Of a stretch of 64,000 bases of DNA, positions 35,697 to 45,256 are shown piece after piece; positions within the stretch are counted from its first letter, which is position 1; every line of letters begins with the position of its first letter. The notes beneath the pieces were generated by a model. That model did no database searches, was not told the DNA's origin, and saw only the letters and a list, made by a program, of their open reading frames with translations. The position numbers and the translations under genes are program-made. Source of the DNA: UBA7328 sp002471345 (lineage in GTDB: Bacteria; Bacteroidota; Bacteroidia; Chitinophagales; Saprospiraceae); NCBI GenBank assembly GCA_964011275.1, contig CAXGOB010000006.1, positions 1 to 64,000 of the forward strand, written 5' to 3'.

Positions 35697-37079
35697 TTAT
35701 TTCGCTGTTCTTGGCTTTCTCTTTGACTTAAAAAGTTCCTTTACACTTTTTTCGTTCATCAGGCCCATATCCACAAATGAAGGTTGAACAAACTTCTTAA
35801 TGTCCTGGTAGTCTTTACTTCTCTTATCAGTATAGGTTCTGAGTAAAGTTCTAACATATTTCAGAAGAACTGCCTTCAAATTCTGATTGAATTTTTCGTT
35901 TGAGAAAATCTTCATGTAATTGACAAAGACAGAATTGAATTCAAAATATTCATGAAAATCAGCTGTCTGTAGTTTCTCAATGAAACTTTTGAATTTGTTG
36001 AATATAAATATTCTTGAAGCTTCATTTTGTAAAGAAAGACCTTCATGGCCATTATAATAAGTTCTCATCCTCTCAGCTGCTCCTTCATTAATATAGCCCC
36101 CATTTTCAACTTCAACAATCATCTCTAAATACTTCTTGAATTCATCACCTTTCTCCTTTCCGAGAACATTATGTAAACGCTCTACAGATGAACCACTCAA
36201 ATCACTATCATTCTCCTGAAGATTATTAAATTCAATAAAAACATTAGAATCAAAATCTTCAGCCTTCCCGACCTTTACCCACTGTTTATTAAAGACAACT
36301 TTGTTTTCTTCAGTCAGATCGAAATACAATCCAATAACTAAAAGAAGCTTTAAATATTCATTACAACTTGTAAAGTCTGCACTTAAAATCTTGTTGATGA
36401 ACGGTTCAAGATTAGTACTTTCGTAAGTTGATTTACTTCTGTATACTAAGAACTCAACTAATGAAGCTTCATTCAGGGTCAGATCTGCACAACTAGTAGG
36501 TAACGACGAAGTCAGGTAATTAAAATTCGAAAATTGTTTTTTATACCCTTTATACGATGTCAACCGAATCAATTGATCCCTATACTTGAGCAGTTTTAAC
36601 CCTTCAAGATATAGTCTCACCTTTTTATTAGAGATCTCATTCATGAGATTAGTAATCCAAATATCACTACTCAATGAGAATCCGATTTCAATTGTTTTAC
36701 CGGACCTTAGTTGAAGAACATCGAAATTCGCAGAATTACATAAAGCCAAAAGAATGTCCTTAAAATGCTCTTGAGGTTTTACATATTTCACACTCTCATT
36801 TAGCTGCCCCCTCATGACAGAATATCCTAATATTCTTGGAAGAAACAATCCTTCATAATCAGGATCCAATAACTCCTTCTCAACTGATATTAATTGCAAT
36901 GGATGCTTACTAGCTATTTCTTTATAAACCTCTTCAATTTGGGGCTCAAATCGCTCCTTAAGAGGGGTGTATAACTCATCTTCCTCTTCGTCTAGATAAG
37001 CCGAAAGCAATTCTGAATGTTGTATACTGACTTTTATATCATTCAGCTTAGTAAGATACTTTTGATCTAAATCAAGCAT
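35697..37079 (-). CDS. Conserved hypothetical protein next to rpsP
   Basis: A 460-residue soluble, mostly alpha-helical protein with no signal peptide, membrane segment or motif I recognise. It is acidic in the first 60 residues (AYLDEEEDELYTPLKER) and ends in a basic tail KSKRKPRTAK, which could bind nucleic acid or ribosomes. It lies 74 nt downstream of rpsP on the same strand, so it is probably co-transcribed with ribosomal protein genes. Function not known. Confidence 0.65.
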   Translation of the reverse strand: MLDLDQKYLTKLNDIKVSIQHSELLSAYLDEEEDELYTPLKERFEPQIEEVYKEIASKHPLQLISVEKELLDPDYEGLFLPRILGYSVMRGQLNESVKYVKPQEHFKDILLALCNSANFDVLQLRSGKTIEIGFSLSSDIWITNLMNEISNKKVRLYLEGLKLLKYRDQLIRLTSYKGYKKQFSNFNYLTSSLPTSCADLTLNEASLVEFLVYRSKSTYESTNLEPFINKILSADFTSCNEYLKLLLVIGLYFDLTEENKVVFNKQWVKVGKAEDFDSNVFIEFNNLQENDSDLSGSSVERLHNVLGKEKGDEFKKYLEMIVEVENGGYINEGAAERMRTYYNGHEGLSLQNEASRIFIFNKFKSFIEKLQTADFHEYFEFNSVFVNYMKIFSNEKFNQNLKAVLLKYVRTLLRTYTDKRSKDYQDIKKFVQPSFVDMGLMNEKSVKELFKSKRKPRTAK

Positions 37080-37153
37080 GTGAAGGCATTTATCATGAAG
37101 AAGACAAGATAATCGAATTATCTATTTCCTTCGGTGAGAATTAATTAATTAGA

Positions 37154-37876
37154 TTACTCTTCTTTTGCAGACTCAGAGTCCTTGTCATCAGAAGTCGCTT
37201 CTACCTTTTCTTCTGCAACTGGAGCTGTTGTTTCCTCCTCTGTCACCTTAACTTCTGGTGCAGCTTCCTTTACTGCTTCAGGTTCAACAACTTTTTCCTC
37301 TAAAACCTCAGCAGTCGGAGCTTCTGAAATTGCTTCAACAACGGGAGTAGTTTCTTCGACATTCTCAGCAGGTGCTTCATCTTCTGCTGGTGTCTCTTCT
37401 ACTGCTGCTATTTCAGGTTGACTGAATGCTTCTAATTCTTCGGTTGCTGGTGCTGGTTTGCTTTTTGGAATACCTTCCGAGATCATTCTTCTTTCGTCTG
37501 CTCTAGCTACCTTGGCCGCAGCTACTCTCTCAGCAATTTTAGATTCTTTATCCTCTATCCATGCCGTCAATTTTGCATCCGCTTCTTCTTGAGTAAATGC
37601 ACCTTTTTTAACCCCTCTTTGAAGGTGTTTCCTGAAAAACACTCCTTTAAATTTAAGAATCGCTCTAGCTGTATCTGTTGGTTGAGCTCCTTTCATAATC
37701 CACTCGTAGGCACTGTCTCTATCCAACTCAATTGTGGCTGGAGCAGTCATTGGATTATATATTCCTAATTTTTCGATAAACTTACCATCTCTTGGAGCTC
37801 TTGCATCGGCTACTACAATGTGGTAAAAAGCATTTTTTCGTCTTCCATGACGAGCTAATCTAATTTTTGCTGGCAT
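37154..37876 (-). CDS. rpsP: 30S ribosomal protein S16 with a long acidic C-terminal tail
   Basis: The first ~80 residues are the S16 core: MPAKIRLARHGRRKNAFYHI, ADARAPRDGKFIEKLGIYNP and GAQPTDTARAILK. The next ~60 are helical and charged. The last ~95 residues are low-complexity, Glu/Ala/Val/Pro-rich (EETPAEDEAPAENVEETTP). S16 in E. coli is 82 residues; Bacteroidota have extensions but this is 240. rimM and trmD, which commonly follow rpsP, are absent; a hypothetical gene follows instead. Confidence 0.95.
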   Translation of the reverse strand: MPAKIRLARHGRRKNAFYHIVVADARAPRDGKFIEKLGIYNPMTAPATIELDRDSAYEWIMKGAQPTDTARAILKFKGVFFRKHLQRGVKKGAFTQEEADAKLTAWIEDKESKIAERVAAAKVARADERRMISEGIPKSKPAPATEELEAFSQPEIAAVEETPAEDEAPAENVEETTPVVEAISEAPTAEVLEEKVVEPEAVKEAAPEVKVTEEETTAPVAEEKVEATSDDKDSESAKEE

Positions 37877-38006
37877 TTTCTAAAATTTATTTGGTTTTCC
37901 ATACCTGACTACTTCATTAATGAGCATCAGGATTTTAGCTGCATAAAGATATTCTTTTTTTAATCTTATGCTCAATTAATTTCATGTCCGCTTCAGACAA
38001 TTTAAT

Positions 38007-38405
38007 TCATTCAGAATTTAGTCTCAATTCAACATCCAGGGTATCACGAATAAGTAAAAATTGAAAATCGTAATCTCTAATTTGAGTTCGCAAAACCAAA
38101 GTGTCATTTTGAAACTTCATAATATTGTAATCTAGATCTAAAGCTCCTCTTTGTTCAATTCTATTGTCTTCTAATACATTGTATTTGAAGGATATTTCTT
38201 TTCGGTTAATGTTATTGATCAAAATATCAGGATTTTGAAAAATAAAATAAGAATCCTTCAAAGTTTCAGTGAGTTTTCCATCTCTAGCGGCTGCCTCCAT
38301 TATCCATCTTCCCTCAAGTGAAGTTGAACTAGGTATTTCTTCTTTGGAATCAGGATTGCATCCAAATAGAAATAAAATAGGCAAAAGGATTCCAGATAAT
38401 CTCAT
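38007..38405 (-). CDS. Small lipoprotein, lipocalin-like
   Basis: A 132-residue protein with a lipoprotein signal (LLPILFLFGC, Cys anchor) and a compact beta-rich domain starting LEGRWIMEAAARDGK, which resembles the opening of lipocalin-like DUFs in Bacteroidota. No catalytic motif. It lies between rplS and rpsP on the same strand, an unusual position for a surface lipoprotein, but has ~130-nt gaps before rpsP. Confidence 0.7.
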   Translation of the reverse strand: MRLSGILLPILFLFGCNPDSKEEIPSSTSLEGRWIMEAAARDGKLTETLKDSYFIFQNPDILINNINRKEISFKYNVLEDNRIEQRGALDLDYNIMKFQNDTLVLRTQIRDYDFQFLLIRDTLDVELRLNSE

Positions 38406-38450
38406 CTGATTAGAATATGATACAATAAGAAAAGAATCCTTTAGTAAGGA

Positions 38451-38810
38451 CTACTTTTTTGAGATGGTAGTTTTTTCTTTAATCTTAGCTTTTTTGCCGA
38501 TTAAGTCTCTCAAATAGAAAAGTCTAGCTCTTCTAACTTTACCTCTTTTATTAACTAAAAGGTCTACAATATTAGGTGAAGTCATTGGAAAAATCCTTTC
38601 TACTCCAACATTACCAGACATTTTTCTAACTGTAAATGTCTTTGTTTTACCCTTTCCCTTAATCTGAATTACGTCGCCTTTATAACTCTGAACTCTTTCT
38701 TTTTCACCTTCAACGATTCTGTAACTTATAGAAACATTATCACCAACATGAAACTCTGGAAGAGCTTTGGCATCCAACATAGTATCTTCAACAAACTTAA
38801 TAGCGTCCAT
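38451..38810 (-). CDS. rplS: 50S ribosomal protein L19
   Basis: Matches L19 throughout: FVEDTMLDAKALPEFHVGD, GEKERVQSYKGDVIQIKGKG, FTVRKMSGNVGVERIFPMTS, RRARLFYLRDLIGKKAKIKE. I place the start at the ATG at 38810 because L19 proteins begin a few residues before the conserved KFVED; the open frame extends to a TTG at 38840. 119 residues. It bridges the 30S/50S interface. Confidence 0.96.
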   Translation of the reverse strand: MDAIKFVEDTMLDAKALPEFHVGDNVSISYRIVEGEKERVQSYKGDVIQIKGKGKTKTFTVRKMSGNVGVERIFPMTSPNIVDLLVNKRGKVRRARLFYLRDLIGKKAKIKEKTTISKK

Positions 38811-38936
38811 AACCGAGCGTTTTTGAATTTCGGAGTGCAAAGATAAATTTTTCTTTGCTAAAGTTTCAAGTTTTATTTTTAATATTTTAAAAATCTATAT
38901 ATGATAGATGTTTTTATCCTAAAATAGAGTCTACTC

Positions 38937-41291
38937 TTATCTAATCAAAGTGGCAAATCCTGGTTTTGGTTCCTCATCACAAAAAGGATTATCAAAATCA
39001 ACTCTATACAAATAAACTCCCGGGGGAAGATTTGCACCTGAATTATTCAGTCTTCCATTCCACCCTTCATCTGGATCATTTGTTTGAAATACTAACTTTC
39101 CCCATCTATCATATATCGACAAATCAAAATCTTGAACTGCAATCCCAAATATCACACCTTTAAATTCTTCATTTCTACCATCACCATTCGGTGTAAATGC
39201 ATTTGGAAATCTAGTTTCTATGCAGGGTACAATTTCAAATTCTCGAGTAAAAGTGTTAGAACATCCATTTTCCCATGAAGCTGTCAAGCTAATTATAAAA
39301 CGTCCTGTGTCAGAAATCACAAAACTTGGGTTTTCAACAAATGAAGTACTTCTTCCTCCAAAATCCCAAACATAATTCAAAGCTCCAGGATCTGATGTAT
39401 TGGTAAAACTTATTCTTTCTCCTATAAATTTAGGGTCAGAGGGACTCATATCAAAACTAGCTTCAAAACCTTGTAAAACTTCGATCAGGTCTTTAAAAGT
39501 TTTCGACTCCTCACATCCTGGTATAGGCGATATTATTTTTAAAGAAACATCATATGTCCCAGGTTCAGAATAAACATGATCTGGGCTAATATCAAATCTT
39601 TCAGGGCCTGACGAACCATCACCAAAATCCCATTCAACAGCATAATTGGAATCTATAGGTGATGAGAGGTTTTCAAAATGAAAAGATTGGGGTGAACAAC
39701 CTAAAAACCCATCCGGTGCTACCCTAGGAATAGGAACTGGAAACCAATCAATAACTTCTACAAACTCATTATTACAACCATTGTCATCAAATACATTAAG
39801 TCTTATTGTCTTTTTACCAGGAGTTTCGTAAAAGTATGTTGGCTCTCTCAGATTCGAAGTATTACCATCACCAAAGTCCCATTCCCAAGCCAAAATTTCA
39901 TTAGAAGCATCTACTGGTAAAGTTCTCGAATTATCCTTGAAAGTAATTTCTCCAGCTCTGCAATCATCAAAATTCACTTCAAATTCTGCTTGAACAGTAG
40001 GAAGGATACTGACCTCTACTCTAGCCGTATCAGAACATGGTGGGGAATCTGGGTCAATAACCATAAATCCCTCATAAGTTCCAATACCTGGAAATTCTAT
40101 ATTAGGTCTCGATTCGTTGGATGTTATAATTTCATCTCCCAAATCAAAAAACCACATAAATGATTCAGATTGATAAGGCACCGATCTATTATTAATATCA
40201 AACTCTACGGTTGTCTGACCACAAACTCTCACTATAAAAATATCATCTAAAGGCATGTTGGGATCTCCAGGTAATTCTCCATTCGGGCCAGTATTGAGTA
40301 CAAAAGGCTCATCATCAGGACTTACTGAAAGTTTAGCATCCTTTGGTGTACAATCTGTAATGATGACCTGAAGATCTCTCCTCATTTTTGTCAGGAGAAT
40401 ACCATTTCTATATTCTTCAGCACAAACCGCCATTACATATTCACCCAGTCCAGCTGGCACACCACTTAAAAATCCATTATCCGTATCTAGAGATAAGTTA
40501 GGTCTACCATTTAGTGGAACATCAAATGAAAACGATGGAGATCTAAACTGAACTTCTCGAAATATATCAGGGCCACATATTTCTGGATTTGGTTTAACAT
40601 AAGTACAACTATTTATATCTCGTGAATTAGTCCCACCTGCAGATATGGGCACACAAAAACTATAAGCTATACTATCGCCATCTAAATCCGGAGCATTATT
40701 ATCTATTTCTAAAGGAATATTTGTACAAAATATTGACGTTTTATAATCATTAAATTTTGGTGAATTATTACAAACACTCAATGCTTCCGGCGTAATTTCA
40801 ATTGAAAACACCGCACCAAATTCACCGGGACTTACCACATTTGATATCGCTTCATTTCGACAGCATCTCTGATAGGCAATCAAATAGTTTTGATCAATTT
40901 TGTCTAATGTCAAATCAAAAGTATAAATGCACTGTTCATTAGGGACAATTCCCGCAGAAGTGCCCCCACCAGCATCTGCGCATGGAGGATTTAATAATTC
41001 ATTAAGAATGGCTTGTTGAAAAGGCTGAGGATTGGATTTTCCAATATAGGCCCAGGCTCCTTCTTGCCCTTGCCATATTCCAAACTCTGCATCATCATCA
41101 CAATCTGCTCCTTCAGGGTCTCTTTGATCTCTATAAAGAATAAGTTGAAAGCGAAGAGTTACTGATGTGGGAGTCTGAGAGAGACAAGTATAACTTATAT
41201 CACCTCCTATGATATGCCTTGCTTCATTAGTATTAGAAACAAAAATGACCAGAAAACAGACAAAAAGCCCTTTTATATGACACAAATTCAT
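38937..41291 (-). CDS. PKD-repeat surface protein with T9SS type B sorting domain
   Basis: A 784-residue secreted protein with signal peptide. The first ~300 residues form a beta-rich, Cys-containing domain (GGDISYTC, NEQCIYTFDLT). At least three PKD-like repeats follow, marked by WDFGDGNTSN, WDFGDGSSGP and WDFGGRSTS. The C-terminus is the gliding-motility/CHU_C domain: FPNAFTPNGDGRNEEFKG, IYDRWGKLVFQTND, PPGVYLYRV. This sorts proteins through the type IX secretion system, so an adhesin-like surface role is likely. Ends in FATLIR. Confidence 0.9.
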   Translation of the reverse strand: MNLCHIKGLFVCFLVIFVSNTNEARHIIGGDISYTCLSQTPTSVTLRFQLILYRDQRDPEGADCDDDAEFGIWQGQEGAWAYIGKSNPQPFQQAILNELLNPPCADAGGGTSAGIVPNEQCIYTFDLTLDKIDQNYLIAYQRCCRNEAISNVVSPGEFGAVFSIEITPEALSVCNNSPKFNDYKTSIFCTNIPLEIDNNAPDLDGDSIAYSFCVPISAGGTNSRDINSCTYVKPNPEICGPDIFREVQFRSPSFSFDVPLNGRPNLSLDTDNGFLSGVPAGLGEYVMAVCAEEYRNGILLTKMRRDLQVIITDCTPKDAKLSVSPDDEPFVLNTGPNGELPGDPNMPLDDIFIVRVCGQTTVEFDINNRSVPYQSESFMWFFDLGDEIITSNESRPNIEFPGIGTYEGFMVIDPDSPPCSDTARVEVSILPTVQAEFEVNFDDCRAGEITFKDNSRTLPVDASNEILAWEWDFGDGNTSNLREPTYFYETPGKKTIRLNVFDDNGCNNEFVEVIDWFPVPIPRVAPDGFLGCSPQSFHFENLSSPIDSNYAVEWDFGDGSSGPERFDISPDHVYSEPGTYDVSLKIISPIPGCEESKTFKDLIEVLQGFEASFDMSPSDPKFIGERISFTNTSDPGALNYVWDFGGRSTSFVENPSFVISDTGRFIISLTASWENGCSNTFTREFEIVPCIETRFPNAFTPNGDGRNEEFKGVIFGIAVQDFDLSIYDRWGKLVFQTNDPDEGWNGRLNNSGANLPPGVYLYRVDFDNPFCDEEPKPGFATLIR

Positions 41292-41318
41292 TAAGAAAAG
41301 TTTAGGGCGTTAAAATTA

Positions 41319-41350
41319 TTGCTAAAGATCCAACAAGGGACATATTTTTG
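41319..41350 (+). promoter_or_regulatory. Promoter TTG-N21-TATTTTTG
   Basis: TTG at 41319-41321 and TATTTTTG at 41343-41350 with 21 bp between, matching the Bacteroidota promoter and the SRP RNA promoter in this window. Predicted start about 41357, 33 nt before the ATG at 41390. Confidence 0.65.
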
Positions 41351-41389
41351 CATACGCTTTTCAAATATGGGATATAAATAACGATTTCA

Positions 41390-41962
41390 ATGACAATAGA
41401 TTATTTTGATGAGTTAGAAGTCATCAACAATACATTAACGAGTGGAGGGATAATATTGTATCCTACAGATACAATATGGGGAATTGGATGTGATGTTTTC
41501 CAGTTAGAGGCAGTTGAAAAAATATATAATATTAAAAAACGGCCAAGAGAACTTCCATTTGTACTATTGGTGAGCAGCATAGAAATGCTTAAAACATATG
41601 CGAACATCCATCCTAGATTAGAAACATTAATGGTGTATCATAAGAAACCACTTACACTTATATATGAAGAGGTAGATAGTCTCCCAGAATCAATCTTATC
41701 GGAAGATGGGACAATTGCCATGAGAGTAGCTAATGACCCTTTTTGCCAACTTATTATTGAAGAGCTCGGTAGTCCATTAGTATCTACATCTGCAAATTTA
41801 TCTGGACAACAGTTTCCAAAACACTTTGATGAAGTTACTGGAGACATTCTTCGTCATATGGATTACATTGTACAACATAGACAAGATGACAAAGAAGAAA
41901 GGCTTCCATCTGTCATGGCCGAATTCAATAAAAAAGGCGAATTACTTTTTATCAGAGAATAA
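41390..41962 (+). CDS. L-threonylcarbamoyladenylate synthase (Sua5/YrdC family)
   Basis: Makes threonylcarbamoyl-AMP from threonine, bicarbonate and ATP for the t6A modification of tRNA. Typical parts: GGIILYPTDTIWGIGCD, KRPRELPFVLLVSS, IAMRVANDPFCQLI, GSPLVSTSANLSG. A 190-residue single YrdC domain. A promoter element precedes the start. Convergent with the S41 peptidase gene. Confidence 0.92.
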   Translation: MTIDYFDELEVINNTLTSGGIILYPTDTIWGIGCDVFQLEAVEKIYNIKKRPRELPFVLLVSSIEMLKTYANIHPRLETLMVYHKKPLTLIYEEVDSLPESILSEDGTIAMRVANDPFCQLIIEELGSPLVSTSANLSGQQFPKHFDEVTGDILRHMDYIVQHRQDDKEERLPSVMAEFNKKGELLFIRE

Positions 41963-41963
41963 G

Positions 41964-43379
41964 TCACTTTAAAATTCCCCATTCGTCTTTTGTATTGAGT
42001 AATTCTAAGCTTTTGTTAATGACATCATCTGAAAGGGCCTTGTATTTCAAGACCATGTCATTTTCATATCTTACCAGTGCTTTTTCGTATTTGAGATTGA
42101 TATCCGTATTATCATTTAGCAAATGATACGTCTCAAAATCTACATCAATACTTTTAGCATTTAGAGCTTCTACTGCAGCTTTAAATATATTCATATTATT
42201 TACTGAGAATTCATGTTTTAGCTCAAAGTCAGGTTGAATCTTTCCTGTTGAGTTAAGAGAACGATTCAAAAGAAGGCTTTCAAAACTCAAGCTATCACTT
42301 TGACCAATAAATCTACCTGAAGGGAGCTTATACCTGCTTACAGAAAGTCTTGCTACACCACCATTAGACAATTTAAATTGCTCTTGTACTAGACCTTTCC
42401 CGTAGGACTCCTCCCCTACTATAATTGCCCTGTCCATATCCTGAAGCACACCTGCAAGGATTTCACTTGCTGAGGCAGATTCTTCGTCTATGAGTACAAT
42501 AATATTTCCAATATAGAAAAAAGACTGACCTATTGAACGGTATGGCTTGCTTCTTCCATCCGCATCTACTGTGGTTAAAAACGCTGTCCTTTGAGGTAGT
42601 ATTTGACTGATAATTTTACACACTTCTTGCAAATAGCCTCCTGGATTGTCTCTTAGATCAATAATTAAGTTATTCAAGGAATCATTCTTGACCAGGCCTT
42701 CTAAAGATTGCATAAAATCCTTGTAAGAATCATTTCCAAATTTGGAAATACGGATATATCCTACCTCCTCTATGATCTCAAAAGATTCTGCAATATTTAA
42801 GATTTTAACTTCAGCAGGCACTACATCAACAACCCTCGGCTCATCATAGCTAAAATGATCCAAATTAAATTTTATATTCTCCGCATCCTTATCTTTCAGA
42901 TAATGAGACAGGCTATCTGCATTCCATCTATTTTCTTTAATATCAATTGAATTAATACTCAAAACTCTTGACCCCTTCAGAATATGGACACTATCTGCTG
43001 GACTTCCTTTAATTACATTAGATATATATATATCGCTATCAATATCCAAGGTCTCTATTCCAATTCCCCTATATTTTCCACTATTACTTACTTCTAACAT
43101 TTCTGAATGATAAGGCGGGATATACATCGAATGAGGATCAAGACTTTCAAATATTTCAAATATTGCAGCATCTACAAAATCAGCAGGTTCTTGTTCTTCA
43201 TAATAGTTTTGATCTATTAATCCAATTACTTCAGACAGGGTCCTCTTCTCCTTGCTTGTTTTAGTCCAAGTTGAGTTAGAATCAACTGGGAGGGTCCTAA
43301 TTCCATATCCAAAGAGCATTCCAAGCACGAAAAAAGTAGAAATTATAACAGGTAAGTAGATTTGATATTTTAATTTCAT
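41964..43379 (-). CDS. S41-family C-terminal processing peptidase
   Basis: N-terminal membrane anchor (YLPVIISTFFVLGMLFGYGI), a PDZ-like domain at ~80-170 (YRGIGIETLDIDSDIYISNV, then GSRVLSINSIDI), and the peptidase core: LIIDLRDNPGGYLQEV, LIDEESASASEILAG with the catalytic Ser, and VGEESYGKGLVQEQF with the catalytic Lys. It degrades or trims periplasmic proteins from their C-termini. The 471 residues fit short CtpA-type proteases. Confidence 0.92.
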   Translation of the reverse strand: MKLKYQIYLPVIISTFFVLGMLFGYGIRTLPVDSNSTWTKTSKEKRTLSEVIGLIDQNYYEEQEPADFVDAAIFEIFESLDPHSMYIPPYHSEMLEVSNSGKYRGIGIETLDIDSDIYISNVIKGSPADSVHILKGSRVLSINSIDIKENRWNADSLSHYLKDKDAENIKFNLDHFSYDEPRVVDVVPAEVKILNIAESFEIIEEVGYIRISKFGNDSYKDFMQSLEGLVKNDSLNNLIIDLRDNPGGYLQEVCKIISQILPQRTAFLTTVDADGRSKPYRSIGQSFFYIGNIIVLIDEESASASEILAGVLQDMDRAIIVGEESYGKGLVQEQFKLSNGGVARLSVSRYKLPSGRFIGQSDSLSFESLLLNRSLNSTGKIQPDFELKHEFSVNNMNIFKAAVEALNAKSIDVDFETYHLLNDNTDINLKYEKALVRYENDMVLKYKALSDDVINKSLELLNTKDEWGILK

Positions 43380-43473
43380 TTTGATTTACTAGATTTGCAG
43401 TCCCGAATTTAACGCTACTCTCGAAGTTGTTCTGCATTATTTTTTGGTAACACCATTAATTTCTTACTCAGGT

Positions 43474-43968
43474 ATGAAAAAGTTGTTAGATGTAGATAAG
43501 ATTGACAGAGAGATTATGTCAATTATGCTGGAAGATGCAAAAACTTCCTATGCTGACATAGGTCAAAAACTTTATGTCTCCGGTGGCACGGTGCATGTAA
43601 GGCTAAAAAAACTTATTGATCAAGGAGTTATTCAAGGCTCAAGACTTAAGGTTGATTTCTCAAAACTTGGATTTGACATCATCGCTTTTCTAGGTATTTA
43701 TCTTGAAAAAAGTCATATGTACGGTGATGTAATTGCCTCACTGAAAGCAATTCCCGAAGTTGTATCAGCGCATTATACCACAGGAACGTACAGTATTTTT
43801 GCTAAAATTATGTGCCAAGACACTCTTCATTTGAGAGATGTATTGTCAAACAAAATTCAAGGTATAGAAGGAATTCAACGTACTGAGACATTCATATCAT
43901 TAGAAGAATCCATCAATAGATCTCCGCAGATAGTAGAAGTAGATAAGGAGGAAAAGATGGGCTCCTAA
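43474..43968 (+). CDS. Lrp/AsnC-family transcriptional regulator
   Basis: N-terminal helix-turn-helix (LDVDKIDREIMSIMLEDA, then SYADIGQKLYVSGGTVHVRL) and C-terminal RAM domain (VVSAHYTTGTYSIFAKIMC), which binds amino acids in family members. I use the ATG at 43474; the in-frame TTG upstream at 43444 adds unconserved residues. 164 residues. A hairpin (TTGACA/TGTCAA near 44007-44022) lies downstream between this gene and rpoD. Targets unknown. Confidence 0.9.
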   Translation: MKKLLDVDKIDREIMSIMLEDAKTSYADIGQKLYVSGGTVHVRLKKLIDQGVIQGSRLKVDFSKLGFDIIAFLGIYLEKSHMYGDVIASLKAIPEVVSAHYTTGTYSIFAKIMCQDTLHLRDVLSNKIQGIEGIQRTETFISLEESINRSPQIVEVDKEEKMGS

Positions 43969-44153
43969 TTTATAAGCGAAAATCCCCTGATAAAGATCAC
44001 TTCAATTGACAGATTTGTTTGTCAAAATTGGAATTAATTGGACTCACTTGAAAAGGTAATTCCTAAAAGATTCATTATTTCATCAAGAATTCATCAACAA
44101 CACAAGGAAAACACCCTTGTAATGTCAAAATTCATGAACTTAAATGGAAAAAC

Positions 44154-45023
44154 TTAGGTACCTAAGTAATGCTTTAAAAGTTTACTACGTGATGCTGAAC
44201 GGAGCTTGTTGATAGCTTTATCTTTTATTTGTCTCACTCGCTCTCTAGTAAGTCCAAATCTTTCACCAATATCTTCAAGAGATAATGGATGCTCTACTCC
44301 AATGCCGAAATAAAGTTTGACTACATCACATTGACGTTCAGTAAGCGTACCAAGAGATCTTTCAATTTCACCTCTCAATGACTCTACATATTCCAATTGT
44401 GTATCTGTTCCAGGTATTTTGTTGTTCTCAAGAACATCTAACAAGGAATTGTCCTCACCATCTACAAATGGCGCATCCATTGATACATGTCTAGCAGCAA
44501 CACCAAGAGTAGTTTCCACTTCATCAGAACTAATATCCAAGAGATCTGCAAGTTCTTCGGCAGAAGGTTCTCTTTCGTACTCTTGTTCTAATTCAGAAAA
44601 TGCTCTATTAATTTTATTTAAGCTACCTACTTTATTGAGCGGAAGCCTTACTATTCGAGATTGTTCAGCTAGAGCTTGGAGAATAGACTGTCTAATCCAC
44701 CATACTGCATATGAAATGAATTTGAATCCTCTCGTTTCATCAAATCTTTTAGCAGCCTTTATAAGGCCAAGGTTTCCTTCATTAATCAAATCACTTAATG
44801 AAAGTCCCTGATTTTGGTATTGTTTCGCAACAGAAACCACAAATCTTAAGTTTGCTTTTGTCAGTTTTTCTAATGCTATTTGATCACCTTCTTTGATTCT
44901 TCTAGCTAAATCTACTTCCTCTTCTGGAGTAAGCAAATCGACTTTTCCTATTTCTTGTAAGTATTTTTCTAAAGATTGGCTTTCTCGGTTCGTTATTGAT
45001 TTAGTAATCTTAAGCTGCCTCAT
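44154..45023 (-). CDS. rpoD: RNA polymerase primary sigma factor, short Bacteroidota type
   Basis: 289 residues, without region 1.1. Region 1.2: LEKYLQEIGKVDLLTPEEEV; region 2: GNLGLIKAAKRFDETRGFKF and SYAVWWIRQSILQALAEQSR; region 3: VRLPLNKVGSLNKI; region 4: LSLEDIGERFGLTRERVRQI. This is the housekeeping sigma that reads the TTG/TAnnTTTG promoters noted here. It is divergent from the START-like gene; both upstream regions carry the same inverted 13-mer. Confidence 0.97.
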   Translation of the reverse strand: MRQLKITKSITNRESQSLEKYLQEIGKVDLLTPEEEVDLARRIKEGDQIALEKLTKANLRFVVSVAKQYQNQGLSLSDLINEGNLGLIKAAKRFDETRGFKFISYAVWWIRQSILQALAEQSRIVRLPLNKVGSLNKINRAFSELEQEYEREPSAEELADLLDISSDEVETTLGVAARHVSMDAPFVDGEDNSLLDVLENNKIPGTDTQLEYVESLRGEIERSLGTLTERQCDVVKLYFGIGVEHPLSLEDIGERFGLTRERVRQIKDKAINKLRSASRSKLLKHYLGT

Positions 45024-45047
45024 TTATTTCAATCTGTTTATGTAAGT

Positions 45048-45202
45048 ACTAAATGCGGCACCAAATATGGAACATTTTGAAGTATACTTCAAGTGCCAAA
45101 TATTTAATATTAGAACTTTTCACTATTGAGCAAATAAATAAATGATATTTTCTATATGAATTTTGATTATTCATTTTTTTCCCTTTTATTGCCGCACTTA
45201 GT
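45048..45202. promoter_or_regulatory. rpoD/START-like divergent control region
   Basis: ACTAAATGCGGCA (45048-45060) and TGCCGCACTTAGT (45190-45202) are reverse complements with one mismatch and face opposite genes. Between them are a perfect 16-bp palindrome TTGAAGTATACTTCAA (45077-45092) and direct repeats GCACCAAATAT/GTGCCAAATAT around it. A CATATTTG on the minus strand just upstream of the first copy could be the rpoD -7 box, placing the 13-mer at the transcript start. Confidence 0.45.
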
Positions 45203-45256
45203 TAATGAAAATTATAGGAGATCGAAATAATCTTCTAAAAACCTTAAATAAACATC

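Noticed and set aside
43980..44130. Hairpins TTGACA/TGTCAA and ACAAGG/CCTTGT between the Lrp and rpoD genes
   Set aside because: Neither has a T run; may be weak terminators but support is insufficient.
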